The notes beneath the pieces were generated by a model that did not search any database, was not told the DNA's origin, and worked only from the letters and a program-made list of their open reading frames with translations. Below are positions 27,032-36,496 of a stretch of 47,128 nt of DNA, in pieces. This stretch comes from an uncultured Planctomycetaceae bacterium (GTDB lineage Bacteria; Planctomycetota; Planctomycetia; Planctomycetales; Planctomycetaceae), in contig CALFSX010000207.1 of assembly GCA_937916515.1 (NCBI GenBank), forward strand, positions 1-47,128. Direction: 5' to 3'. Position 1 is the first letter of the stretch; each line of letters begins with the position of its first letter. A program made the position numbers and the translations under genes.

Positions 27032-27910
27032 ATGAATTCGGTAATGCTGGAAAGCCAGATCCCAGGCGTGCCTGTTCGCCATGGAAAAGTGCGAGACGTC
27101 TACGATTTCGGCGACAAATTGCTGTTCGTCGCCACTGACCGAATTAGCGCGTTCGACTTTATTCTGCCAACAGGCGTGCCTCGTAAGGGCGAAGTGCTTA
27201 CCAGAATTAGTCGGTTCTGGTTTGATTTGCTGCAGGTCCCGAATCACTTTCTTAGTGACGATCCGTCAACTTTGCCGATTCCCGCAGAAGTCGACCTGAA
27301 CGGCTTTGCCGGACGCAGCATGGTGGTTCGCAAGACCAATGTTGTGCCCATTGAATGCGTGGTTCGAGGATACCTTTCGGGATCGGGCTGGTTGGAGTAT
27401 CAGCAATCAGGAACGGTGTGTGGAATCTCGTTGCCGGACGGTTTGACGGAAAGTAGTCAGCTTCCGCAACCCATTTTTACTCCCGCCACAAAAGCGGAGG
27501 AGGGGCACGACGAAAATATCAGCTTCCAGCAGATGTGCGAACAGATCGGCGAAGACCTTGCGACTCGGCTGCGAAGCTTCAGTCTGGACGTATATTCCAA
27601 GGGGGCCGCTTACGCTCTTGAGCGCGGAATTATTATCGCGGACACAAAATTCGAATTCGGCCAGTTGGGTGACGATCTGATCCTGATCGACGAAGTGATG
27701 ACGCCCGATAGTTCGCGATTCTGGCCTCAAAAGGACTACAATCCCGGCGGGCCACAAATGTCTTTTGATAAGCAATTTGTAAGAGATTGGTTGCTGGCTT
27801 CCGGTTGGGACAGGAACAGCCCGCCTCCGGAATTGCCCGCCGACGTTGTTTCGAAAACCGCTCAGAAGTACGCTGAAGCCTTCGAGATTCTGACCGGGGA
27901 AGACTTTTGA
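27032..27910 (+). CDS. purC: Phosphoribosylaminoimidazole-succinocarboxamide synthase
   Basis: A 292-residue SAICAR synthetase, the step of purine biosynthesis that joins aspartate to CAIR using ATP in the cytoplasm. Visible family motifs are [20 protein letters not shown] and [19 protein letters not shown] near the N terminus, [17 protein letters not shown] (about 108-124), [12 protein letters not shown] (about 154-165) and [15 protein letters not shown] (about 216-230). The length is that of the longer, roughly 300-residue form rather than the about 240-residue E. coli form. It stands alone, far from other pur genes, and is followed by a hairpin terminator. Confidence 0.96.
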   Translation: MNSVMLESQIPGVPVRHGKVRDVYDFGDKLLFVATDRISAFDFILPTGVPRKGEVLTRISRFWFDLLQVPNHFLSDDPSTLPIPAEVDLNGFAGRSMVVRKTNVVPIECVVRGYLSGSGWLEYQQSGTVCGISLPDGLTESSQLPQPIFTPATKAEEGHDENISFQQMCEQIGEDLATRLRSFSLDVYSKGAAYALERGIIIADTKFEFGQLGDDLILIDEVMTPDSSRFWPQKDYNPGGPQMSFDKQFVRDWLLASGWDRNSPPPELPADVVSKTAQKYAEAFEILTGEDF

Positions 27911-28254
27911 CACCTTGAGTTGCTGCGATTATGCCAATTGTGCCATAAGTTCCAGGGGAAAACGGTCCCCGTTATGGTGTTTTTGATAAACACTTCCGTC
28001 AGCAGTTACTCACACTACTTACATTAATGAACTCAAGTTCGACAACAGAAGGTCACGAACGAAGTGCAATGATTTAACTTGTGAAACTCTCGGACTGGAA
28101 AAGTTGCAAACAAACTGCGAGTGCCACAAGCCGACGAATCTGCGTTTGACGAGTTTCTGTTTCACCGAAAATGTGATAAGAATTTAGCCCGAACATCGCG
28201 CTGTCCAGTCGGCAGTCCGTGAACAAACCGTGGCGGCGATTGGTGAGGACTGAC
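27911..28254. other. Non-coding gap between purC and the kinase gene
   Basis: About 340 bases holding the purC terminator (27943-27985) and, toward 28254, the presumed promoter of the kinase gene. No gene or further repeat was recognised. Confidence 0.55.
27943..27985 (+). terminator. purC: Intrinsic terminator after purC
   Basis: An imperfect hairpin with outer stem ccataa/ttatgg and inner stem gggg/cccc is followed directly by tgtttttg. It begins 33 bases after the purC stop and fits a rho-independent terminator, although the stem is interrupted. Confidence 0.6.
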
Positions 28255-29748
28255 GTGTCAGAACGCGAAAACCCAAAACCCGGATCAAAACCTTCCAGCA
28301 GCGACAAATCCCCAGCTGCCAAGGGTAAGAAAGCTGTCACAAAAATTGGCGACTTTGAGCTCAAAAAACGTCTTGGCAAAGGCGGAATGGGCGAAGTGTT
28401 TCTGGCCAAACAAACCAGTCTTGATCGCCTGGTTGCCGTAAAGACACTGTCCAAGGATCTGGCAAAACGAGATAACTTTGTCGCTCGGTTTTTGCGTGAA
28501 GCACGATCCATGGCCAAGCTGGATCATCACAACGTGGTGAAGGTCTACGCTGTTGATTCGTTCAAAGGTCTGCACTTCGCGGCAATTGAATACGTGGATG
28601 GAAAAAGCGTTCAGGATTGGCTCGATCAGCTTGGGCAGTTTTCCATCGGTGACGCGGTTCACATCGCCATCGCCAGCGCTGAAGGTATGAAGCATGCTCA
28701 CGACCTGAACATGGTTCATCGTGACATCAAGCCGGATAATATTCTGCTGACCAGCAAAGGCGGTGTAAAAGTTGCCGACTTTGGGCTGGCCAAAGTTATG
28801 GACGAAGATGTCTCCATGACCCAAAGCGGCACCGGACTGGGCACTCCGCTGTACATGGCTCCCGAACAGGCTCGCAGCGCCAAAACGGTTGATCAACGCA
28901 GCGATATCTACGCTCTGGGTGCCACGCTGTATCACATGCTCACGGGCAAACTTCCGTTCGGTGGTGGCAGTGCTCTGGAATTAATTATCGCCAAAGAAAC
29001 CGGCAAGTACGAAACAGCTCGCAAGCTGCGTCCGGAAATTCCCGAGCGGCTGGACCTGATCATCGACAAGATGATGGCCAAGGACCCGAAACACCGTTAC
29101 GGCGACTGTGCCGAAGTGATTCGCGACCTGCTTAGCCTGGACGTCACTTCGGATGCCTTGACGTTTCTTGATGGAGCAGTTCCGACTGGCGTAGGCCGTT
29201 CTGTAAGCCCCAGCATGGCCAGCGTTGCCAGCACCAGTCCGATGTCTCTGGCCAGCACGGGTGGCCTGAATTCTCGTGTGGATGCCAAGCTTTCCGAATC
29301 CAAAAAGGCTTCCAGAACCTGGTACGTGCAGTTTGAAGACGTGAAGAACAAAACCGTCGTCGAAAAACTTTCGACAGGTCGAGTGTTAAAGATGATCAAG
29401 GCAGGCCTCCTGACCGCGAAAGCGCGAGCAAAAGCGTCTGCTGATGGAGCGTACCTGCCTTTGGTGCAGTACCCGGAATTCAAAGATGCAATTGAAGAAT
29501 CGCTTAGCCGCCAAACCAACCAGGCCAAGAAGTCAGACTTAAAGAGCCTGTATCAGGAAGTTGAGCGAGACCAAAAACGCCACAACCGCTGGCGCTGGAT
29601 CACCGGAAAATTCCGAGGCGCGGTTGGTGCTGTTTCGCTGATTATCTATCTGGCTCTCATAGGGGTCGTCATTTGGCTGGCGGTAACATTTGGCGGTCAG
29701 CTGTTCAGCTATCTGGGCCAAAAGGTCATGGAAATGCTGAACAAGTAA
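28255..29748 (+). CDS. Membrane-anchored Ser/Thr protein kinase
   Basis: A 497-residue Hanks-type kinase. The GTG at 28255 is preceded by ggtgaggac at a suitable distance and is preferred over the GTG at 28219, twelve codons upstream. The kinase domain covers about residues 32-295: glycine loop GKGGMGEV (41-48), ATP-binding Lys63 in VAVKTL, catalytic loop HRDIKPDN (155-162), DFG (175-177) and the GTPLYMAPEQ activation segment end. Residues about 340-430 form a second domain starting SRTWYVQFEDVKNKTVVEKL, resembling GYF_2-like modules seen beside planctomycete kinases. A single hydrophobic helix near the C terminus (about 463-485) anchors it. It stands alone and converges on uvrB with a 20-base gap. 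Its substrates are unknown. Confidence 0.9.
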   Translation: MSERENPKPGSKPSSSDKSPAAKGKKAVTKIGDFELKKRLGKGGMGEVFLAKQTSLDRLVAVKTLSKDLAKRDNFVARFLREARSMAKLDHHNVVKVYAVDSFKGLHFAAIEYVDGKSVQDWLDQLGQFSIGDAVHIAIASAEGMKHAHDLNMVHRDIKPDNILLTSKGGVKVADFGLAKVMDEDVSMTQSGTGLGTPLYMAPEQARSAKTVDQRSDIYALGATLYHMLTGKLPFGGGSALELIIAKETGKYETARKLRPEIPERLDLIIDKMMAKDPKHRYGDCAEVIRDLLSLDVTSDALTFLDGAVPTGVGRSVSPSMASVASTSPMSLASTGGLNSRVDAKLSESKKASRTWYVQFEDVKNKTVVEKLSTGRVLKMIKAGLLTAKARAKASADGAYLPLVQYPEFKDAIEESLSRQTNQAKKSDLKSLYQEVERDQKRHNRWRWITGKFRGAVGAVSLIIYLALIGVVIWLAVTFGGQLFSYLGQKVMEMLNK

Positions 29749-29768
29749 TCACGCAGTACGGCGTTGCC

Positions 29769-31838
29769 TCAGCGTTTTTTGGCTGACTTCCGGCGACGTC
29801 CCTTTTTGGCAAACCCGGGAGCCGTGCTGCCGGCATCTTCCGGCACAGGTTGCCCCATCTTTTGCTTCAATTGATGGATGCGGTCTCGCAATTGAGCCGC
29901 TCGTTCAAAGTCCAGCTTCTCAGCAGCATCCAGCATTTCCACTTCCAGTTCGCGAATGAACTCGGTCGTCACGAACTCTTCTTCCGACTTCATGCCGACA
30001 GTTTCGCGTTCCACTTTTCGAGCGTTGATTTCTTCTTCAATGCCCTTGCGGATCGCCTTGCGAATTGTTTCCGGTGTAATACCGTGTTCTTCGTTGTAAG
30101 CCAGCTGAATTTTTCGGCGACGATTGGTTTCGTCCATCGCTCGCTGCATGCTGTTGGTAACCGTGTCGGCGTACAACAGCACTTCCGCGTTCACGTTTCT
30201 GGCAGACCGACCGATCGTCTGAATCAAGCTGGTTTCGCTGCGAAGAAAACCTTCCTTGTCGGCATCAAGAATCGCCACCAAAGAAACTTCCGGCAGGTCC
30301 AGGCCTTCTCTCAGCAGATTGACTCCCACAACCGCGTCAAAAACGCCTTCGCGCAGCTCTCGCAAAACTTCCACGCGTTCCATAGCATCCAGTTCTGAAT
30401 GCAGCCACTGGCAACGGATGCCTTCTTCTTTCATATAGGTCGTCAGGTCTTCCGCCAGACGCTTGGTTAATGTGGTGACCAGCGTGCGTTCTCCGGTGGC
30501 TGTTCTAGCTCGAATGGCGTCCAGTAAATGAGGCACCTGGCCTCGTGCTGGAACAACGTGAATGACGGGGTCCACCAGTCCGGTCGGCCGAATCACCTGT
30601 TCAACAACTTCGCCTTCCGTTTGTTCCAGTTCCCAATTGGCGGGAGTTGCCGAAACCAACACCATGCTTTTCGGCTTGCCGCTCCATTCGTCAAATGTCA
30701 GCGGGCGGTTGTCCATCGCCATGGGAACTCGGAAACCGTGTTCCACCAATGTTGTTTTGCGAGCCTTGTCGCCCGCATGCATGGCTCTGATTTGTGGAAT
30801 GGTGACGTGCGACTCGTCCACGATCATCAGAAAATCATCAGGAAAGAAGTCGTACAGCGTGTAGGGAGGCTCGCCGGGCTTGCGTCCCGCAAGTGCTCGA
30901 CTGTAGTTTTCGATTCCCGGACAAAAGCCCGTTTCTTTCATCAGTTCCATGTCATAACGCGTGCGAGCCGCCAGTCGCTGAGCTTCCAGAAGTTTGCCTT
31001 CTTTGCGAAACACTTCCAGCTGAGTATCCAGTTCTTCTCTAATCTCATCCAACGCAGCGGTAATTCGACTTTGCGGAAGTACAAAATGCTTCGCCGGATA
31101 GATGTAGATATCCTGCAGCGATTGAGATTCCTTGCCGCTGACCGGATCGATGATGCACAGTTTTTCGACTTCGTCGCCCCACAATTCAATGCGATAAGCG
31201 AACTCTTCGTAAGCAGGCCAGACTTCGATCACATCGCCACGCACTCGAAACCTGGCTCGCCCGGGATCGTAGTCGTTGCGGTCGTACTGAATGTCGATCA
31301 ATCGCAGCAGCAACGCGTCTCGATCGATCTGCTGCCCCACGTGCAGCGGAATCATCATTTCCAGATAGTCTTTGGGTGACCCCAAACCGTAAATGCAACT
31401 GACGGTGGATACAACAATCACATCGTTGCGGCTCACCAATGCGCTGGTGGCCAGAAGGCGCAGGCGATCAATCTCTTCATTGATCGACGCATCTTTTTCG
31501 ATGTAAATATCGCGTTGAGGAATGTAGGCTTCTGGCTGATAGTAGTCGTAATAACTTACAAAGTACGACACAGCGTTGTTGGGAAAGAACTCGCGAAATT
31601 CCGAATACAGCTGAGCCGCCAGAGTTTTGTTGTGTGACAAAACCAGCGTTGGCTTTTGAATTTGCTGAATCACGTTCGCCATGGTGAACGTCTTGCCGGA
31701 TCCCGTCACTCCCAGCAGCACCTGAGCCTTTTTGCCTTCATTGATGCCTCGCACAAGCGACTTGATCGCCGCAGGCTGATCTCCTGCAGGAGCGAACTCA
31801 CTGTGAATATCAAACTGCTGGCTGGCTGACTTTTCCAT
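29769..31838 (-). CDS. uvrB: Excinuclease ABC subunit B
   Basis: A 689-residue UvrB, the damage-verifying helicase-like subunit of nucleotide excision repair that works with UvrA and UvrC. The ATG at 31838 gives MEKSASQQFDIHSEFAPAGD, where the family normally starts; the open frame to 31919 runs into an inverted repeat and is rejected. Visible are the Walker A motif GVTGSGKT (43-50), the beta-hairpin YYDYYQPEAYIP, the DESHV box, IGRSARN (motif VI), and a C-terminal UVR domain (LDFERAAQLRDRIHQL) that contacts UvrC, followed by a basic tail. Length is normal. It stands alone, tail to tail with the kinase gene. Confidence 0.97.
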   Translation of the reverse strand: MEKSASQQFDIHSEFAPAGDQPAAIKSLVRGINEGKKAQVLLGVTGSGKTFTMANVIQQIQKPTLVLSHNKTLAAQLYSEFREFFPNNAVSYFVSYYDYYQPEAYIPQRDIYIEKDASINEEIDRLRLLATSALVSRNDVIVVSTVSCIYGLGSPKDYLEMMIPLHVGQQIDRDALLLRLIDIQYDRNDYDPGRARFRVRGDVIEVWPAYEEFAYRIELWGDEVEKLCIIDPVSGKESQSLQDIYIYPAKHFVLPQSRITAALDEIREELDTQLEVFRKEGKLLEAQRLAARTRYDMELMKETGFCPGIENYSRALAGRKPGEPPYTLYDFFPDDFLMIVDESHVTIPQIRAMHAGDKARKTTLVEHGFRVPMAMDNRPLTFDEWSGKPKSMVLVSATPANWELEQTEGEVVEQVIRPTGLVDPVIHVVPARGQVPHLLDAIRARTATGERTLVTTLTKRLAEDLTTYMKEEGIRCQWLHSELDAMERVEVLRELREGVFDAVVGVNLLREGLDLPEVSLVAILDADKEGFLRSETSLIQTIGRSARNVNAEVLLYADTVTNSMQRAMDETNRRRKIQLAYNEEHGITPETIRKAIRKGIEEEINARKVERETVGMKSEEEFVTTEFIRELEVEMLDAAEKLDFERAAQLRDRIHQLKQKMGQPVPEDAGSTAPGFAKKGRRRKSAKKR

Positions 31839-31887
31839 GAGGAGAATAACTGTCTCAAAGCTGGTTGCGTGGGACAAAGCAGCGTAG

Positions 31888-31958
31888 GGCCGGTTCCTAC
31901 CGGCCGGTACTATTAACACCGACCGTTGCCATCAACAGCGGCCGGTAGGAACCGGCCC
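31888..31958. repeat. Long inverted repeat upstream of uvrB
   Basis: Two 20-base arms, ggccggttcctaccggccg-type at 31888-31907 and its exact reverse complement at 31939-31958, are separated by about 31 bases. Each arm is itself nearly palindromic (ccggttcctaccgg). The structure lies between the uvrB start and the terminator of the next gene. It may be a repeat-family element or contribute to termination of read-through; it could also be a site in the uvrB leader. Confidence 0.7.
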
Positions 31959-31973
31959 TGTTGTTTTGGACGT

Positions 31974-32004
31974 CGCAAAAAAACGGGGGACTTCCGTCCC
32001 CCGT
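31974..32004 (-). terminator. Intrinsic terminator of the adenylate-forming enzyme gene
   Basis: Read on the minus strand, a perfect nine-base stem acgggggac/gtcccccgt with a four-base loop (31983-32004) is followed by a run of seven T. This is a textbook rho-independent terminator, 35 bases after the stop of the gene ending at 32039. Confidence 0.88.
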
Positions 32005-32038
32005 TGGTGTGTTACTTCAAAAACTGCAGCAGTCGATT

Positions 32039-33148
32039 CTAGTAAACGCCGACTGTCGTTGTCTTCGCAAACACGTGATACGGACGAACTCCGCTGACGC
32101 CGTCCCAAGGGTACTTTTCGTGCGGAGCTTCTCGTTCGCCTTCGTCGCGTTCAAGAAAACCGGGTACGAACAGTTCTTTGGTCAGCGTATACAGTTTCAC
32201 TCGACCAGTGGCGTTGTAATCAACCAGTTTCGTGTGATCGTCGAATTCCACAACTTCCACAACGGCTCGCGGTTGAGGAGCGTAGTACGTTACCTTGTAC
32301 TCATCAGCCGGATCAAACGGCTTACCGCAGGCCAGGCCCATCAACGTGTTTCCGTACGTCGGTGTCATGTAGACGTTTGGCCCCAGCAATTCTTCGCAGG
32401 CGAATCGGTTCCACTGTTGAGTGAATTCCGTACCGCCACAGAAGATGCCCTTGATGCCTGCTTCTTCGATGCTGCTGCCGTCGTCCATCAGTCTCATGGC
32501 TAACGCTTCCAGCAACTTGGGAGTCGTGAACATACACTGAATGTCGTTGTTGGCGCTCAGGATGGTAATGGCCTGATCGATAACGTGAGCACTGTATTCT
32601 TTGGCTTCTTCGATTTTGCCCTTCTTCAGAAGCTTCACAACCCAGCGCGGGTCCAGGTCGACGCAGAAACTGATTCCGCCTCGATGCTGAGCCAGATGTT
32701 CAACGGCGAGTCGAAGTCTGCGTGGGCCAGATGGTCCCAACATCAGCCAGTTGGCCCCTTTGGGAAAATATTCGTCAGGCAGTGTGTCGCTGAACATTTC
32801 ATAGTCTGTCCAGTGATCTTCCACCACCACTCGCGACTTCGGAATGCCCGTTGTTCCGCCGGTTTCGAAAACGTAGATCGGCTTGTCCTGATAAGGCTTG
32901 GGAACCCAGCGACGCATTGGGCCGCCACGCAACCAGTCGTCTTCGAACAGTGGGAACTTCTTCAGATCTTCGAAGCAGTTCACTTCGGTCAACGGATCGA
33001 AGTCGAACTCTTTCTTCTTTTCCAGCCAGAAATCACTTCCGGTGTCGTCTCCAAAATGCCACTGCACAATCTCACGAGTGTGCTGGTCGAGTTCTTCTTT
33101 TCGCTTCTGCGCTGCTTCGGCAACACTGCTCACTATACGATTCCTCAT
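32039..33148 (-). CDS. Adenylate-forming enzyme (PaaK/LuxE-like, ANL superfamily)
   Basis: A 369-residue protein; the ATG at 33148 gives MRNRIVSSVAEAAQKRKEEL, and the open frame to 33313 adds unlikely residues. The phosphate-binding motif FETGGTTGIPKSRV (about 95-108) and the adenine-binding region TPTYGNTLMG (about 262-271) are those of ANL acyl-activating enzymes. A G(R)VKLYTLTKELFVPGFLERD segment near the C terminus matches the hinge region. It is shorter than PaaK (about 430) and lacks most of the usual C-terminal lid domain, closer to LuxE length. It should activate a carboxylic acid with ATP; the acid is unknown. No carrier protein, reductase or CoA-pathway gene is next to it. It ends at a strong terminator. 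Confidence 0.75.
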   Translation of the reverse strand: MRNRIVSSVAEAAQKRKEELDQHTREIVQWHFGDDTGSDFWLEKKKEFDFDPLTEVNCFEDLKKFPLFEDDWLRGGPMRRWVPKPYQDKPIYVFETGGTTGIPKSRVVVEDHWTDYEMFSDTLPDEYFPKGANWLMLGPSGPRRLRLAVEHLAQHRGGISFCVDLDPRWVVKLLKKGKIEEAKEYSAHVIDQAITILSANNDIQCMFTTPKLLEALAMRLMDDGSSIEEAGIKGIFCGGTEFTQQWNRFACEELLGPNVYMTPTYGNTLMGLACGKPFDPADEYKVTYYAPQPRAVVEVVEFDDHTKLVDYNATGRVKLYTLTKELFVPGFLERDEGEREAPHEKYPWDGVSGVRPYHVFAKTTTVGVY

Positions 33149-33495
33149 TCTAGAGAAGACAAAAGGCCAGGAGAGATTATTGACTGGCGTGCCAGACTGC
33201 CGAAACAGTTGGCACAATTCTGGCTGGAGAGTTACGCAGCCTAGCCGCGTCAGACAGCATCGTAGAGCCCGGAGGCAGGTTTTCAAACCGCTGCCCGCCC
33301 TGTCAAACCACAATTTCTCAACCCCCGCCCGACGTTCTCAACACGACTATTGTGCTGGTACTGCCTGATTTTATTGCAAATAGTCCGTAACAGACTGCTG
33401 CTGATGCGGCAATTTGCGATAATCAAGGGGTTGGCAGCGCCGTTTAAAGCGGCAAACATCGCAATTTTGGAAATGTTAGTAACGGATTAACTTCA
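33149..33495. other. Divergent promoter gap
   Basis: About 347 bases between the divergent ANL-enzyme and phosphofructokinase genes. Both promoters must lie here. A ttgcaaatagtccgtaac stretch near 33374 is AT-rich, but no box pair can be assigned. No gene seen. Confidence 0.5.
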
Positions 33496-34869
33496 ATGAA
33501 ACGAATCGGAATTCTGACGGCCGGCGGCGACACCCCAGCACTAAACGCCACTATTTATGGAGCCGTTGAGCGTGCCAATTCCATGGGAATCGAAGTCTTT
33601 GCCATTCTGCGAGGATACGCTGGACTGCTTTCTGAACAAGTGCCCCACGTTCACCTGAACCCGCTGTGCTCAACAATTCCGGAACTCGACCCGTGTATGG
33701 GAGGAACCTTGATCGGTTCGTCCAGAACATACATCGAAGCTGGTTCGCCCGAAATGGATCAATGCCAACGCAACTTCGAACGCATGAAGCTGGACGGCCT
33801 GATTTGCATCGGCGGTGACGGCACAATTAACGGCATGCAGCCATTGGCCGAATTTACCCAATGCGTGCTGGCACCTAAGACGATCGACAACGATCTGGGG
33901 CTGAACTATCTGGATGAAGCTAATACGTGGATTCGATCAGCCGCTGACAACAAAGAAGGCTTCGAGTACTCGCAGGTGATGCCGAACAAACGCATTGACC
34001 TGGAAGACATGGTCAATTACGCCACGCCAGGCTATGCAACCGCCGTTTTTGTGGTTGCTCAGTGTGCTCAGCGACTTCGCACAACGGCGGAAAGTCATCG
34101 GCGAGTCGGCATTGTGGAAGTGATGGGCCGACAATCCGGCTATATCGCATTGGGGGCCGCCTATGCTCAGCCCGACCTGATTCTGATTCCGGAAGTGGCG
34201 GTGGACTTCGACAAGCTGGAAGAACGAGTTCGCCAGATTTACGAACGTCAACACAACGTGGTGATTGTTATCGGCGAAGGCTGCAAAACGGCAGACGGCA
34301 ATGAACTGGGAGCGTCATCGCCCACTTACGATCCGGCTGGTAATATTCGCTACAGCGGAGCGGCTGACGCGTTGCAGAAAATTCTGATGGAACGTATCGA
34401 ACCTTCATTCTTCAGCAACGTTCGCACGCACGAACCAGCGGACTCCGCATTCTTCACGCGAAAAATCGGCCACACCCAACGTGGCGGGCGACCGATTCAA
34501 TTCGACCGCTTCCACGCTTCGCAACTTGGCGGCAAAGCCGTCGACCTGCTGGCGACCGGAGCCAACAATTCCATTGCCACGTTGCAGTACAGCCCGACGC
34601 GTGGATTTGAAGTAGATTCTATTTCGGCGAACAAACTGCGAGATCAATGGGGAGAAATTCACCCTCGCTGCGTGCATTCGACAATGTACGACGAAGAAAG
34701 AATGCAGCCGTCCGTGTTTGGCGAAGACTATTTACGGACAATCTTCACCAATGCCATTGGCTGGGACGACGTCGAATTTTTGCGAGCCGAATTATTCAGC
34801 CCCGGCAACCTCGCCATTCGCTATCAAAGTGTGAATGCCGACATCCGCAAACGCACTCGACTGCTGTAA
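33496..34869 (+). CDS. 6-phosphofructokinase of the PPi-type lineage, predicted ATP-using
   Basis: A 457-residue phosphofructokinase that phosphorylates fructose 6-phosphate in glycolysis. Motifs: LTAGGDTPALNA at the N terminus, CIGGDGTING at 104-113, PKTIDND at 127-133 (catalytic TIDND), and MGRQSGYIALGAA for substrate binding. In the family the residue after GGD and the residue before TIDND are diagnostic: ATP enzymes have Gly and Gly, PPi enzymes Asp and Lys. Here they are Gly109 and Lys128, a mixed set known from PPi-type enzymes that use ATP. So the protein belongs to the PPi-type group by sequence but is predicted to prefer ATP; this needs assay. It stands alone, divergent from the ANL-enzyme gene. 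Confidence 0.85.
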   Translation: MKRIGILTAGGDTPALNATIYGAVERANSMGIEVFAILRGYAGLLSEQVPHVHLNPLCSTIPELDPCMGGTLIGSSRTYIEAGSPEMDQCQRNFERMKLDGLICIGGDGTINGMQPLAEFTQCVLAPKTIDNDLGLNYLDEANTWIRSAADNKEGFEYSQVMPNKRIDLEDMVNYATPGYATAVFVVAQCAQRLRTTAESHRRVGIVEVMGRQSGYIALGAAYAQPDLILIPEVAVDFDKLEERVRQIYERQHNVVIVIGEGCKTADGNELGASSPTYDPAGNIRYSGAADALQKILMERIEPSFFSNVRTHEPADSAFFTRKIGHTQRGGRPIQFDRFHASQLGGKAVDLLATGANNSIATLQYSPTRGFEVDSISANKLRDQWGEIHPRCVHSTMYDEERMQPSVFGEDYLRTIFTNAIGWDDVEFLRAELFSPGNLAIRYQSVNADIRKRTRLL

Positions 34870-35008
34870 TACGCCCTGCCGCTAGTGGTCTGGGACAGTT
34901 AAACATGAGGGTTGCCGATTCGGATTCACCCCTTCGCTACCGAACCATTCACGCTTGCCAACCCTGAAATTAAGGTATCACAGTCCACGAGACTTGCACT
35001 GCCGCTTG

Positions 35009-36496
35009 CTATTTGCGAGCCGGAATCAGGGGCAGACTTGCGTCAAATTCCGGGTTAGCGACGGGCATTTTTGCGTTCATGCTCATCTGCCATTCGCGAA
35101 GCTTGTTTTTCAGCTCTGTGGTCTTTTCAATATTGGTCGAACTCAGGTCTTGGGTTTCGCCGAGGTCTTCGGCCAGATTGTACAGTTCTGTTTTTTCGAA
35201 TTCGTACAGCTCGATCAGCTTCCAATCGCCGTCTCGAATCGCCGCGCCGGGGGTCCACGTGGATCCGTGATAGTGTGGATAGTGCCAGCACAATGGAGCG
35301 TGATCGAGTGTCGCTTCGCCGTTCAGCAAGGGTACCAGGCTTGTTCCGTCGACATGCAGTTCCGGCTGCAGAGGCAACCCCGCAAGATCCAGAATGGTTG
35401 GGAAAAAGTCGGTGCTGATCACCGCAACGTCCGTTGTCGAACCAGCCTTGGTTTTGCCGGGAGCTCGCACAATCATTGGTTCGCGAATTCCGCCTTCGTA
35501 AAGCCAGCCTTTTCCTGAACGCAAAGGAAGATTGCTGGTTGGCCCCGGCTTGCGGGCTGTACACAGGCCACCATTATCTGAAAAGAAGATGACGACGGTG
35601 TTGTCCGTTAAGTTCAGTTCTTCAAGACGATTCAGAATTGTGCCGACGCTGCTGTCCACCGCCGAAAGCATCGAAGCGATTTCCGGATTGTCCTGCCTTG
35701 CCCTGGATTCACCTCGAAATTCCACAATGGGTGGCACCTTTGTATTGCCGAACGTGTCTTTTGCCTTGGTTCGGAAATGTTCGATGCGTTTGTTGTAAGG
35801 TTGAATTGGCGTGTGCACGTTGTAGTACGACAGGTACAGCAGAAACGGTTCCGATTGAGTGCGGGTTTCCAAAAAGTTGATGGATTCGTCTGTCAGTCGT
35901 TCTGTCAGATATTCGCCGTCTTCTTTGTCAGGAAGTTGAGGATTTTTAAACGGAGAGTAGTAGCCTCCCGGAGGCGAACCTTTTTCGTGGCCACCAAAGT
36001 TGAAGTCGAACCCTTGATCTGTGGGCAGAAATCCGTCACCTCCCAGATGCCATTTGCCGGCAAAGAAGGTTCTGTAGCCATTGTTTTTCAACACTTCGGC
36101 AATCGTCACTTCTTCCAAAGCAAGTTCACTGCGATCGTCGACGTGCAGGAATCTGGGGTTGCTGGAGGCCTTTGCGGTGGCTCCCGGAATCCAGTCTGTA
36201 ATGTCAACTCGCACGGGATGTCGCCCCGTCATAATGCTGGCTCTTGTGGGTGAACACACGGGGCAGGCAGCGTATCCACTGGTGAACTTCATGCCGGATG
36301 CTGCCAGAGCGTCAATGTGAGGCGTTTCGTTAAACGTGCTTCCAAAACAACCGACATCGGCCCAGCCAAGATCGTCTACAAGGAAGAACACAAAATTCGG
36401 ACGCGGCGTTTCGTCTGCCTGCAAAGAAGGCAACGATGTAACGATCCCCAGGCAGGCCAGAAGTAATGTAAAAATGCGAGTAACGAAAAATCTCAT
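35009..36496 (-). CDS. Secreted sulfatase
   Basis: A 495-residue type I sulfatase. The ATG at 36496 gives a clean signal peptide ([17 protein letters not shown]...SLQA). The metal-binding [10 protein letters not shown] follows at about 40-49. The sulfatase signature [14 protein letters not shown] begins at Cys81, which is converted to formylglycine in active enzymes. GKWHLG and the C-terminal metal motif (FFSDNGG near 305) are present. It hydrolyses sulfate esters, typically of polysaccharides, outside the cytoplasm; the substrate is unknown. It converges on the phosphofructokinase gene. Sulfatases are highly expanded in marine Planctomycetes. An anaerobic/aerobic maturase is not in the window. 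Confidence 0.93.
   Translation of the reverse strand: MRFFVTRIFTLLLACLGIVTSLPSLQADETPRPNFVFFLVDDLGWADVGCFGSTFNETPHIDALAASGMKFTSGYAACPVCSPTRASIMTGRHPVRVDITDWIPGATAKASSNPRFLHVDDRSELALEEVTIAEVLKNNGYRTFFAGKWHLGGDGFLPTDQGFDFNFGGHEKGSPPGGYYSPFKNPQLPDKEDGEYLTERLTDESINFLETRTQSEPFLLYLSYYNVHTPIQPYNKRIEHFRTKAKDTFGNTKVPPIVEFRGESRARQDNPEIASMLSAVDSSVGTILNRLEELNLTDNTVVIFFSDNGGLCTARKPGPTSNLPLRSGKGWLYEGGIREPMIVRAPGKTKAGSTTDVAVISTDFFPTILDLAGLPLQPELHVDGTSLVPLLNGEATLDHAPLCWHYPHYHGSTWTPGAAIRDGDWKLIELYEFEKTELYNLAEDLGETQDLSSTNIEKTTELKNKLREWQMSMNAKMPVANPEFDASLPLIPARK

Noticed and set aside
31839-31919. Upstream start for uvrB
   Set aside because: It extends into the inverted repeat and beyond the usual UvrB start.
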